Source of the DNA: Rhizobium lusitanum
GTDB taxonomy: Bacteria > Pseudomonadota > Alphaproteobacteria > Rhizobiales > Rhizobiaceae
Assembly: GCF_014189535.1 (NCBI RefSeq)
Contig: NZ_CP050304.1
Location: 1-64,000 of the forward strand
Direction of reading: 5' to 3'
DNA length: 64,000 nt
In this document: positions 18,645 through 27,721 of the stretch, piece by piece
Numbering within the stretch: the first letter of the stretch is position 1
How the letters are laid out: each line of letters opens with the position of its first letter
Program-made: the position numbers and the translations under genes
The notes under the pieces: generated by a model
What the model saw: the letters and a program-made list of their open reading frames with translations, nothing else
The model's database searches: none
Told to the model about the DNA's origin: nothing

Positions 18645-19757
18645 GCGTTGGTGCACGGATCCTTCATCGGCGGTGACGTAGTTGGCTCGGGTGGAAACAA
18701 CGCGGCTGACTGAACATGCCTTTCAAACACAACGCCTGCCGCCGTCATCGTATCGGCAAGATGAAATTCAAGGTCACGAACTGGCGGGAGTACGACACAG
18801 GCCTTCGTCGGCGCGGAAGTCTGACGCTGTGGGTGACGCCGGAGGCACTCTCGTCCTGGCAGGCGCCGAAGCGCACGACCCGCGGTGGCCAGCCGCGCTA
18901 CTCCGATCTGGCGATCGAGACTGCCCTGACGCTGGGGCTGGTGTTCGACCTTCGGCTGCGTCAGACGGAAGGTTTCGTTACCTCGGTGCTGAAGTTGATT
19001 GGGCTGGATCTCGTCGTTCCCGATCACACGACCCTGAGCCGTCGTGCAAATAAACCGAGAGCGCCGAACAAGCGGCACTCTGATCGCTTCCCTCAGAAAG
19101 GGCCCGTCCACGTCCTGATCGATAGCACAGGGCTGCAGGTCTACGGCGCTGGCCAATGGCTGGAGGAAAAGCATGGTGTCAAATCCCGCAGGGGTTGGCG
19201 CAAACTGCACCTGGTGCTGGATGCCGACAGCGGCGACATCATTGCACATGTCATGACGGAACAAGGGGCCGGCGACGCCTCGCAGGTGGAGCCGCTGCTC
19301 GACCAGATTGACATGCCGATTGGTCAGTTCACGGCAGATGGCGCCTATGATGGCGATCCGACCTATGACACCATTACCAATCACAGTCCTGACGCGGCGG
19401 TGATCATTCCGCCACGCGCCAATGCGGTGGAACGGAAGGACGCCGATCTCCCCAGTCAACGAGCCCATCATATAGCCGCGATTAACGCCGACGGCCGGAT
19501 GAAGTGGCAGGCCGCGACCAGCTACGGGAAACGATCTCTGGTCGAGACGGCGATCGGTCGCTACAAATCGATCATCGGACGGCGGCTGCGGGCACGTGCA
19601 TTCGCAGCCCAGCAGACGGAAGTCGCCCTCGGCTGCTCTGTCCTCAATCGCATGCTGGCCTGCGCACGCCCGAAATCCGTCCGCTGTAAGATCGTCGCCG
19701 TCTAGCCACCGCATCAAAGACGGAATTCTGCTCTTTCAATGACCCGTGCACCAACGC
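18645..19757 (+). mobile_element. IS5-family (IS903 group) insertion sequence, complete
   Basis: The element has terminal inverted repeats: the left end GCGTTGGTGCACGGATCC and the right end GACCCGTGCACCAACGC are inverse complements over most of 17 bases. It encloses one transposase. The 9-bp target duplication expected of IS903-type elements is not seen (left flank ATTGCCGTA, right flank CCTCCAGCA), suggesting rearrangement after insertion. The right end lies inside a DUF596-like gene. Confidence 0.85.
18716..19705 (+). CDS. IS5-family transposase, IS903 group
   Basis: A 329-residue DDE transposase. The N-terminal KFKVTNWREYDTGLRRRG and LTLWVTPEALSSW are typical of IS903. The catalytic residues appear in VLIDSTGLQVYG (D), ADGAYDGD (D) and LVETAIGRYKSIIG (E), with the DDE C-terminal Y-x2-R-x3-E-like Tyr/Arg/Glu spacing. 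All motifs are intact and the frame is unbroken, so the enzyme is probably active. The C-terminus (LNRMLACARPKSVR) is nearly identical to a fragment at about 44000, which shows a second, now truncated, copy. Confidence 0.93.
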   Translation: MPFKHNACRRHRIGKMKFKVTNWREYDTGLRRRGSLTLWVTPEALSSWQAPKRTTRGGQPRYSDLAIETALTLGLVFDLRLRQTEGFVTSVLKLIGLDLVVPDHTTLSRRANKPRAPNKRHSDRFPQKGPVHVLIDSTGLQVYGAGQWLEEKHGVKSRRGWRKLHLVLDADSGDIIAHVMTEQGAGDASQVEPLLDQIDMPIGQFTADGAYDGDPTYDTITNHSPDAAVIIPPRANAVERKDADLPSQRAHHIAAINADGRMKWQAATSYGKRSLVETAIGRYKSIIGRRLRARAFAAQQTEVALGCSVLNRMLACARPKSVRCKIVAV

Positions 19758-20131
19758 CCTCCAGCAGGGCACTCTTCGCGAAAGAACCATAAGCTTTCTT
19801 CGGCAATTTTTGCATCCTCTGCCATTCTATCGAAATCTTCGATCTGTCTCGCCGTAGATGAACTAGCCGCAGCCCTTCCGAGCACCATTTCGCGGCGGTC
19901 AGCAGGCAAGGCTTGCCCCAAAAGTGAAATCTGCTCAATCGCTGAGCTTTCGAACAACACGCCGTCCCTCGAAAGTTTTATTTTACTACGTGCAAGAAGC
20001 TCTTCAACTATCCCCAAAAAAACCTCACGAGCTTCAGAAAAGCTTTTATAGTCATCACGAACAAACAGCCACAGGCCGTTAAAAGCCCAGAATTCTGATA
20101 GTTCGACAATTTCTTCCCATTGCTTCTTCAT
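19758..20131 (-). pseudogene. DUF596-like protein, 3' end removed by the IS5 element
   Basis: The minus-strand protein starts MKKQWEEIVELSEFWAFNGL and contains FSEAREVFLGIVEELLARSKIKL. This resembles DUF596 proteins, which are small alpha-helical proteins often found beside contact-dependent or secreted toxin genes. The frame runs into the IS5 right inverted repeat and ends inside it (at 19736), so the native C-terminus is missing. My family assignment is by pattern only. If the gene was an immunity gene, its partner is no longer adjacent. Confidence 0.5.
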
Positions 20132-20208
20132 CGTTCGACAGAACCCATCCAGAGCATAGTGAATCGGCGTGATTGGGCGGGCATAGTCGCCTTGTAGGGC
20201 TCTAAGTT

Positions 20209-21387
20209 TTATCGCAAGTGCTTATGAAACATTGACGCGAAAAGTAGAAGAGCGGAGAAAGCAGCCACAGCCGAGGCCACCCGGATAACTGCTTGGAAAT
20301 CGTAGGCTTGCGCTATAATGCCGGTCGCGGGGCCTGCAAGAATACCGCTGACACTCAGAACATTCCAGTAAAGCGCCGTGGCCTGCGCCGGGCGATCGCC
20401 GGAGAAAGATTGCAGGAAACTGATACCGATGCTGGCATAGAGACCATAATACAGCCCCTCCAAGGCAGCGCCCGCCAGCATCTGTGGATAGGTCTGCACA
20501 TAGGACAGCAGCAGGATCGTCACGGTTGCCAACAGCGCCACCACGACAAGTGGCCCTTTCAGACCGAAGCGGGAGATGATCATTGGCGTGGTGAAGATCG
20601 CGAAGACCTCCACGAAGGTCTTCATGCTGAAGGCCGTGCCTGGCGCATAGCCCGGCAGCCCAACTTCCCGTACGTAGAACAGTGGCAGTGCGCTGAATGT
20701 TAGCGAGTGCGCCGAGGACAGACAGAAAACGAACGCGGCCGCCAACCACAGGCCGATGGGCTTTTGGGCAGAAGATGTGTGCACTGATCCGGTCTTGGGG
20801 CGAAGCGTCATATCGCTCGGGATAATCATCCACCACATCAACGCCCAACAGAGTGCCAGTGCCAAGGCGAGCTTGAAGACGGCAGCTTCACCGAAGCGCT
20901 CCGAGAACAGGAACGCCACCGCCGGGCCTATCATCCAGGCGGTTGAGGTAGTGGCACGCAGGTAGGCGTTAGACCGGCCACGCGTGATCTGGCCGCGCTC
21001 TGCCACGACCGCCCCGAGACTGAACATGGTGGATACGGCACTACTGCTCAGGCCGAATCCGAGCACGCCAAAGCTCAAAACGATCCAGAAGGACGGTGAA
21101 ATCGACAAGGCAGTCGCGGCAAGAAGATAACCCGCCAGCGCTACCCCAATCAGCGGAAAAGGCGCAATTCCCGCATCCAGCCAGCGACCAAAAGTGCGGG
21201 TGCAGATTATGCCGAGAACGGTAACGCCACCCGCATAGAGGCTAATTGTCCACGGCGCGCGCCCCAGACCCTCCACAATGTAGTAAGCCATGAACGGCAC
21301 GATCATTGAACTGCAGGTCGTGCCCATGAACAACACAAGCAAGAAGGGGTAAAGTGAGAGGGACCGGCTGCTCATTGTCGCAGTCAT
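20209..21387 (-). CDS. MFS transporter, sugar-efflux (SET) type likely
   Basis: A 392-residue major facilitator protein with 12 predicted membrane helices and a central cytoplasmic loop (residues 190-215). It carries a variant of the MFS loop 2-3 motif (ICTRTFGRWLDAG). The layout, including RAPWTISLYAGGVTVLGII and LALALCWALMWWMI, resembles SetA/SetB-type sugar efflux proteins; substrate uncertain. It lies alone between the disrupted DUF596-like gene and a MITE-like repeat. Confidence 0.82.
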   Translation of the reverse strand: MTATMSSRSLSLYPFLLVLFMGTTCSSMIVPFMAYYIVEGLGRAPWTISLYAGGVTVLGIICTRTFGRWLDAGIAPFPLIGVALAGYLLAATALSISPSFWIVLSFGVLGFGLSSSAVSTMFSLGAVVAERGQITRGRSNAYLRATTSTAWMIGPAVAFLFSERFGEAAVFKLALALALCWALMWWMIIPSDMTLRPKTGSVHTSSAQKPIGLWLAAAFVFCLSSAHSLTFSALPLFYVREVGLPGYAPGTAFSMKTFVEVFAIFTTPMIISRFGLKGPLVVVALLATVTILLLSYVQTYPQMLAGAALEGLYYGLYASIGISFLQSFSGDRPAQATALYWNVLSVSGILAGPATGIIAQAYDFQAVIRVASAVAAFSALLLFASMFHKHLR

Positions 21388-21514
21388 AGAGATGCCTTTC
21401 GAGATGCTGTCGTGGATCTTTCCGCAACGTGCAAATTCAGGTCGATAAGCACGAACTATGACAGCCGTGTAACGGGCTCGTGGTGAAACGATGAAGTAGA
21501 TACTTGGGGTCAGG

Positions 21515-21691
21515 ACAAGATTAGTGCGAAATCGTACGTTTAGCCGAGAAAGCGATGCTTGGGATCGATATTCGATCCCAAAACTGGATCCTAAATAGCA
21601 TTTCGCCCTAAAACTTCATATGCAGCACAGGCGGCAAACTACGGAAAATATGCACAAATTCGGTTAGCGTGCGATTTCGCACTAATCTTGT
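21515..21691. repeat. 177-bp MITE-like element with 24-bp inverted repeats
   Basis: The ends 21515-21538 (ACAAGATTAGTGCGAAATCG then TACG) and 21668-21691 are inverse complements at 23 of 24 positions. Between them lies an additional perfect hairpin at 21559-21581 (TTGGGATCGA, loop TAT, TCGATCCCAA). No coding capacity is present. Long terminal repeats enclosing a short non-coding body are the hallmark of a miniature inverted-repeat transposable element. The right end stops about 20 bp short of the DUF1127 stop codon. The parent transposon is not in the window. Confidence 0.68.
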
Positions 21692-21712
21692 TCCGCCTCC
21701 AAAAACAGCCGC

Positions 21713-21859
21713 TTAGCGAGCGACCGATGCGCGGGCAACGCTGTGAATGTCGGCGCGATCGATACCGAGGTCCTGCAGTTCGCGCGAGCTCATGCGGCCG
21801 AGTTCGGTAACGATCTGACGATACTTGCGCCAAGTGTTGAAAGAGCGTGCTACGTTCAT
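21713..21859 (-). CDS. DUF1127 small basic protein
   Basis: A 48-residue protein, MNVARSFNTWRKYRQIVTEL then GRMSSRELQDLGIDRADI. The second segment is the signature of DUF1127 (YjiS-like), small Arg-rich proteins common in alphaproteobacteria. Some, such as CcaF1 of Rhodobacter, act in RNA metabolism and are encoded beside CCUCCUCCC-motif small RNAs. The start is the ATG at 21859, with GGGGAT upstream. No such small-RNA hairpins follow this copy, unlike the truncated copy at 46515. Confidence 0.88.
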   Translation of the reverse strand: MNVARSFNTWRKYRQIVTELGRMSSRELQDLGIDRADIHSVARASVAR

Positions 21860-22316
21860 GCTGATCCCCTTTCGTGAGGTCTCTTGACGCCAGCGGAGCG
21901 ATAACGCGGGTCGTTGCCTGTTCTTGATCATCACCAACTCACCTACGCTATCAATCGCTCCATAGCGCCGTGAACTCATTCGCCTGAGCGGGATATCCCC
22001 TCTGTCGTGGATCAAGAGGAAGGGTTTGATCCGCGACGCAAGGGTCGTCTATTCGGGTGACGTGGAGGGGTTGTGCGAACAAGAACCAGCCTTGGTATTC
22101 GGCGAATGGCTTTCGAAGCCATCGCCCCCTGGTGATCTTATACAAGCGGTCAAGACAACGATACATGGTCGGCCCGGCCGCCGCCCATCTATATGAATGT
22201 CTTGAAGACGGGGCTACGTCACCCTAATCGTCTAACTCAACCGGAACCAATTGCCGCCCCCGCGATTGTAGTTTTACGGGTCTTGTCAAGAAGATCCGAT
22301 AACATGAGGAAACACA
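21860..22316. other. Divergent intergenic region
   Basis: About 450 bp between the DUF1127 and DUF3309 genes, which diverge. It must hold both promoters. A GGAAC at 22242 has no CGTT at the correct distance, so I do not call an EcfG promoter. No gene seen. Confidence 0.45.
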
Positions 22317-22496
22317 ATGGGAACGATTTTAATAATTGTGATTTTGGTTGTGCTGCTCGGCGGCGGTGGCGGCTACTATGCACACGGCCGGTACGGCGGC
22401 CGGGGTCTCGGCGGAGTACTTGGCCTTGTGCTGATCGTTCTTGTTGTTTTGTGGCTGCTCGGCGGTCTCCACGGCTTTGCCACTGGTCCCGTTTGA
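22317..22496 (+). CDS. DUF3309 small membrane protein
   Basis: A 59-residue protein with two hydrophobic helices (MGTILIIVILVVLL and GGVLGLVLIVLVVLWLL) separated by a Gly/Tyr/Arg linker. This is the arrangement of DUF3309, short stress-associated membrane proteins abundant in rhizobia. It starts after the ribosome-binding sequence TGAGGAAACACA. It is too short for usual gene-calling thresholds but has convincing family character. Confidence 0.8.
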   Translation: MGTILIIVILVVLLGGGGGYYAHGRYGGRGLGGVLGLVLIVLVVLWLLGGLHGFATGPV

Positions 22497-22592
22497 CAAA
22501 GGATGTCGAGTTTCGCGTGATTTTCACCCTGATTTTCATTCGGAAAAATGGGTCGAAAGGATGCGGAACTTAATACCGAGGAGTCTTGTGAC

Positions 22593-22967
22593 ATGAGCAC
22601 TTTGACAGGATCGTGCCTATGCGGACGAGTACGAATTGCGGTTCGAGGACAACCCAAACGCATCGGCATCTGCCACTGCACCGATTGCAGGCGCGAAAGC
22701 GGATCTGCCTTCACCTTCTTCGCTGTTTGGCCATCTGACCACTTCGAGCACAAGGGCGAAACCGGAGAATTTTCCGGACGTCGGTTCTGTCCCGAGTGCG
22801 GATCAAGACTGTTCTCGACAAACGAAACTGAAACCGAGATCAAGCTTGGGATTCTGACCGAGGCGCCAACCTCTCTTGTTCCCACCTACGAGCTCTGGAT
22901 CAAGCGCCGCGAGCCCTGGCTACTCCCGATCAAAGGCGCGGAGCAACATGAGGAGGATCGGCCATGA
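22593..22967 (+). CDS. GFA-family (glutathione-dependent formaldehyde-activating-like) protein
   Basis: A 124-residue zinc protein of the GFA/CENP-V fold. Its metal-binding cysteines appear in GSCLCGRVRIAV, GICHCTDCRRESGSAF and RRFCPECGSRLFS, the standard C-x-C ... C-x-C-x2-C ... C-x2-C layout. Gfa itself catalyses or promotes S-hydroxymethylglutathione formation, but most homologues are uncharacterised. The ATG at 22593 is in the correct place before the first strand. Confidence 0.88.
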   Translation: MSTLTGSCLCGRVRIAVRGQPKRIGICHCTDCRRESGSAFTFFAVWPSDHFEHKGETGEFSGRRFCPECGSRLFSTNETETEIKLGILTEAPTSLVPTYELWIKRREPWLLPIKGAEQHEEDRP

Positions 22968-23151
22968 GCGACCGTCCGACATGGGGTGTCGCCCGGTCCG
23001 CGCTACTCAAGAAGTGCGCGCACACTAATTCCGATCCCGTCTACGGGCAACGGGTCGCCTGGGAGCCATTGCCGCGTTACCGGACAACATCATCCTCACG
23101 GGTGACTTCGGATCATGGGCAAATTGGTGCCGCCTTGCCAGGGAAGACCGG

Positions 23152-24393
23152 TTGACCACGGGGACCGAGAAGCCGGGCCTGCAGATCAAATTGGCCCGCA
23201 CCGAGCGATTGCAGTTCATCGCCTTCTCAGCTGCTTTTCTGCTCAGCATGTTCTTCAGAAGTTATTATGGGGTCCTCGGGCCGCAAATCGCGGCAGACCT
23301 TCGGTTATCCCCTCAGGCCTATGGCGTCGCCGCCGCCGCGTTCTTCATCTCGTTTGGTATTTTGCAAGTGCCGGTCGGTCTTGCATTCGACCGGTTCGGC
23401 GTAAGAGAGGTGATGACCGCACTGAGCGCCGCCGCCGCGGTCGGGATCCTGATTATCGCGACTTGTACATCCCCCGCGCAGCTTTTCGTCGGGCAAGCCG
23501 TTCTTGGGGCCGGATGCGCGCCGATCTTCATGGGAATAGTCTACCACTACGGCAGCGTGTACGACGGCAAGAAGTCTGCAGCGAGGATCGCGACTGTCAG
23601 TGCCGTCGGTTCGCTGGGCGCACTGATATCCGCATCGCCCCTGCTGTGGGTGGCGCAATGTGCCGGGTGGCGCGGCGCCTCGGTAGGCGCCGCTGCCGCG
23701 ACGGCAGTGATCACACTTGCATTATGGCGCACAGTGCCGCACCGAATCGGGGTTTCAGTGAAACCACACGCCGGTGACGAGGACGGCTTCCCAAAGCTCC
23801 TCTATCTTCTTCCGATATTGCTCACGATTTCACTAGGTGGCACTTTCCGTAACGCATGGGCCGCACCCTATCTCTCCGACGTCTTCAAGCTGGACGCCGG
23901 ATCCATGGGTCTGTGGCTAACCGTTATCAGTTTTGTCGGAATTGGTTCTTCGTTCGGCCTTCCGTTGCTTATCAAGCGCGTGAACAACCGCTTGATCGTC
24001 ATCGTTTCAATTGCGCTTGGTTCGCTGGCATCATTCGGGATGGCGGTCTTTCCCGCGGCGAGCGTGATAGGTGCCGTCTCCTTGATGGCACTGCTCTACT
24101 CACTAGGGAACCTCCATCCTCTGCTCATGTCGGAGGCGCAGAGGGTCATTTCACCGGGCCGACAGGGCTTATATCTTGGCATGCTGAACATGGTCGTCTT
24201 TCTCGGGGTAGCGGCGTCGTCTTCGATATTTGGCTGGATTGCCGGGGCACTTGAAGCGCCCGAAAGTTACCGGCTGATCCTGATTATAAGTGGAGCGGCG
24301 ATGGCAATAGGAGTTCTGATCTATATGGGCAAAAGGACATGGAGAGAACGCGAGAGCGGGGCCGTGTCGGCGCAAAAGAATATAGATTCGTGA
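23152..24393 (+). CDS. MFS transporter
   Basis: A 413-residue major facilitator with 12 predicted helices. Helix 1 begins RLQFIAFSAAFLLSMFFRSY, and the loop 2-3 motif is GLAFDRFGVREVM (G-x-x-x-D-R-x-G-x-R). The initiation codon appears to be TTG at 23152, since no ATG lies before helix 1. The substrate is unknown; RSYYGVLGPQIAADLRLSP is reminiscent of organic-acid or nitrate-type MFS N-termini. It stands alone on this strand. Confidence 0.87.
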   Translation: MTTGTEKPGLQIKLARTERLQFIAFSAAFLLSMFFRSYYGVLGPQIAADLRLSPQAYGVAAAAFFISFGILQVPVGLAFDRFGVREVMTALSAAAAVGILIIATCTSPAQLFVGQAVLGAGCAPIFMGIVYHYGSVYDGKKSAARIATVSAVGSLGALISASPLLWVAQCAGWRGASVGAAAATAVITLALWRTVPHRIGVSVKPHAGDEDGFPKLLYLLPILLTISLGGTFRNAWAAPYLSDVFKLDAGSMGLWLTVISFVGIGSSFGLPLLIKRVNNRLIVIVSIALGSLASFGMAVFPAASVIGAVSLMALLYSLGNLHPLLMSEAQRVISPGRQGLYLGMLNMVVFLGVAASSSIFGWIAGALEAPESYRLILIISGAAMAIGVLIYMGKRTWRERESGAVSAQKNIDS

Positions 24394-24441
24394 AAGACCG
24401 TTCGTTTAAAAAACGGAGACAGCAAGCGACATGGCTCGCTG

Positions 24442-25504
<1,063 letters not shown>

Positions 25505-25508
<4 letters not shown>

Positions 25509-25687
25509 CGAACTGGATCTGCGCTTGCGATCGCCTTTATCGCCTGGACCAGATTTGCCGACATTCCTGGCATCGTGATGTGCATTGGCCGAGAGGGACC
25601 ACGAGACATCGGCGCTCTCCTGCCGCCCTCATCGCGACACACATAGCGTTTGTCGGTACTGGTAGCGATCGGTTCGTGCTCGCCCAT
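25505..25687 (-). CDS. Possible small protein coupled to the xth remnant
   Basis: A 60-codon frame whose TGA overlaps the ATG of the exonuclease gene (ATGA). The protein (MGEHEPIATSTDKRYVCRDE and so on) matches nothing I know. Only the overlap supports it. Confidence 0.3.
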
Positions 25688-25888
25688 CGCAAGACTCCTT
25701 CGAGGTTGTTCTACTCACAAAACGCGCGCGCCGGCGAAAAGATGCATGAGAATCAAGGTCCCGATCGCGGCCCGCAACGCGAGCGGCCTCTTTCTCACTA
25801 AGTCATTGAAAAATGATTCCTTTCGACTTGGAACGATTCGCCAGCTCATTCGGTTAGATCGCAGTGGTTGTTCAGGAGTGTCGGCATC

Positions 25889-26716
25889 ATGGTTGCCCCA
25901 AGAGCGAATTGGAAAGGCTTCATCAAGTTCGGAGAGGTCTCCTGTCCAGTGGCGCTATACACGGCAGCATCCTCTTCCGAGCGGATTGCATTCAACACGC
26001 TCAATCGTAAAACCGGAAACCGGGTCAAACGCGAGTTTCTCGATAGCGAGACCGGCGATCCGGTTGAGCGCGACGACCAGGTCAAAGGCTATGAGGTCGA
26101 GAATGGCCAGTTCATCGTCCTTGAACCCGAGGAAGTCGCGGCAGCCGTCCCCGAGAGTGATAAGACGCTGAAAATCGACGCCTACATCCCCTGCTCGCAG
26201 ATCGACACGACTTATTTCGACAAGCCCTACTATTTGGCGCCGGACAAGGCGGGGACGGAAGCCTTCGTGCTTCTGCGCGACGGCATGAAACAGGAAAAGG
26301 TTGCGGCCATTGCCCGGACCATTTTGTTCCGGCGGATGCGCACCGTCCTCATTCGCCCGCACGGCAAAGGCATGATCGCCAACACGCTCAACTTCGATTA
26401 CGAGGTCCGATCATCCGAGACGGCTTTCGATGACATGCCCGACCTAAAGATCGAAGGCGAAATGCTGGAACTCGCGCAACATATCATCGGCACCAAGAAG
26501 GGCAGCTTTGACGCAAGCACATTTGACGATCGCTATGAAGCTGCCGTGGCCGAGCTGGTGAAAGCCAAGATCGAGGGCCGTCCACTGCCGAAGAAGAAGG
26601 CACCAGTTGCCTCGAAGCCCGCCGACCTTCTGCAGGCTCTGCGCGAAAGCGCCGGCCGGGCAGCGAAAGGGGCCAAACCCAAACACGCCGCAGCGCCCAC
26701 ACGCCGGGCCGGCTGA
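25889..26716 (+). CDS. ku: Ku-type DNA end-binding protein, first copy
   Basis: A 275-residue bacterial Ku homologue. The N-terminus APRANWKGFIKFGEVSCPVA is the family hallmark. Next come the beta-barrel core (FLDSETGDPVERDDQVKGYE, FDKPYYLAPD) and a Lys/Ala/Pro-rich C-terminal tail of variable type. Ku forms a homo- or heterodimeric ring on DNA ends and recruits LigD for non-homologous end joining. I chose the ATG at 25889 with AGGAG 12 bp upstream, over an in-frame TTG seven codons earlier. The second ku starts 15 bp after its stop. Confidence 0.95.
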   Translation: MVAPRANWKGFIKFGEVSCPVALYTAASSSERIAFNTLNRKTGNRVKREFLDSETGDPVERDDQVKGYEVENGQFIVLEPEEVAAAVPESDKTLKIDAYIPCSQIDTTYFDKPYYLAPDKAGTEAFVLLRDGMKQEKVAAIARTILFRRMRTVLIRPHGKGMIANTLNFDYEVRSSETAFDDMPDLKIEGEMLELAQHIIGTKKGSFDASTFDDRYEAAVAELVKAKIEGRPLPKKKAPVASKPADLLQALRESAGRAAKGAKPKHAAAPTRRAG

Positions 26717-26731
26717 TCAGAGGAGGTTGCC

Positions 26732-27541
26732 ATGGCAGTTCGTCCTTACTGGAAAGGCTATCTCAAGCTCTCGCTGGTCACCTGTCCGGTCCAGATGATG
26801 CCGGCGACCTCTGAGAACGAGAAGGTCCGTTTCCATACCCTCAATCGCCAGACCCAAAACCGCGTCGTCAGCCAATATGTGGATTCGGTCACTGGCAAAG
26901 CGGTGAAAGAAAAGGACGAAGTCAAAGGCTATCAGCGTGGTGAGGACGAATACGTCATTCTCGAGGATGACGAACTTGAGAATGTCGCGCTGGACAGCAC
27001 CAAGACGATCGACATCTCCACCTTTACGCCGCGCGACAGCATCGAATGGATCTGGCTCGATACGCCCTACTACCTTTCCCCGAACGATCCGGTCGGCCAG
27101 GAAGCCTTCTCCGTCATCCGTGACGCGATGGAAGCCCAGAACATGGTCGGCATCTCCCGGCTGGTCATCACTCGTCGCGAACGCGCCGTGATGCTGGAGC
27201 CACGCGGCAAGGGCATCGTTCTCTGGACTTTGCGATATGGCGACGAGGTCCGGGATGAAGACACCTATTTCGAGGGTATTGGCGATGAACAGGCGGATTC
27301 CGACATGATACAGCTCATCCAGCAACTGATCAAAAAGCAGACCCGGGACTGGACGCCCAAAATGCTCATCGACCCGGTGCAAGACCGGTTGCTTGACATC
27401 ATTGCCATGAAAAAGAAGGCGCTGAAGAAGCCGTCCAAAAGCAAGGCCAAGGCTCCCGCATCACCGGCGCCCAACAATGTCATCAACATCATGGACGCTT
27501 TGAAGAAGTCGCTGGCCGCAGAAACCCGGTCCCGCAAATAG
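26732..27541 (+). CDS. ku: Ku-type DNA end-binding protein, second copy
   Basis: A 269-residue Ku homologue, divergent from the neighbouring copy but with the same core: MAVRPYWKGYLKLSLVTCPV, QYVDSVTGKAVKEKDEVKGY, LDTPYYLSPNDPVGQEAF. The C-terminal tail is Lys-rich (KKKALKKPSKSKAKAPAS), as in DNA-contacting Ku extensions. Tandem ku genes are known in rhizobia, where the products may heterodimerise. Preceded by AGAGGAGG. It converges with the HARP-like gene. Confidence 0.95.
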   Translation: MAVRPYWKGYLKLSLVTCPVQMMPATSENEKVRFHTLNRQTQNRVVSQYVDSVTGKAVKEKDEVKGYQRGEDEYVILEDDELENVALDSTKTIDISTFTPRDSIEWIWLDTPYYLSPNDPVGQEAFSVIRDAMEAQNMVGISRLVITRRERAVMLEPRGKGIVLWTLRYGDEVRDEDTYFEGIGDEQADSDMIQLIQQLIKKQTRDWTPKMLIDPVQDRLLDIIAMKKKALKKPSKSKAKAPASPAPNNVINIMDALKKSLAAETRSRK

Positions 27542-27721
27542 GCGGAAACCAAACCACGGCTTCAGGACGACCATGTTGCGAAATCTCAGCCACGCCAGCG
27601 CCGTGATCCGGCTCGGCCCAATCTTCCGTCGATCGGATGGCCGCACCGTATCGAGCTATGTCCGGTGCTCCTGAAAACAACTGGACCCACAGGACCTATC
27701 TCCAGCAATGCGTGGCACGAT

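Noticed and set aside
23052-23155. A stretch reading LGAIAALPDNIILTGDFGSW, reminiscent of thiamine-pyrophosphate enzymes of acetolactate-synthase type
   Set aside because: Only about 35 codons match loosely, with no start and no further motif; too weak to call a pseudogene.
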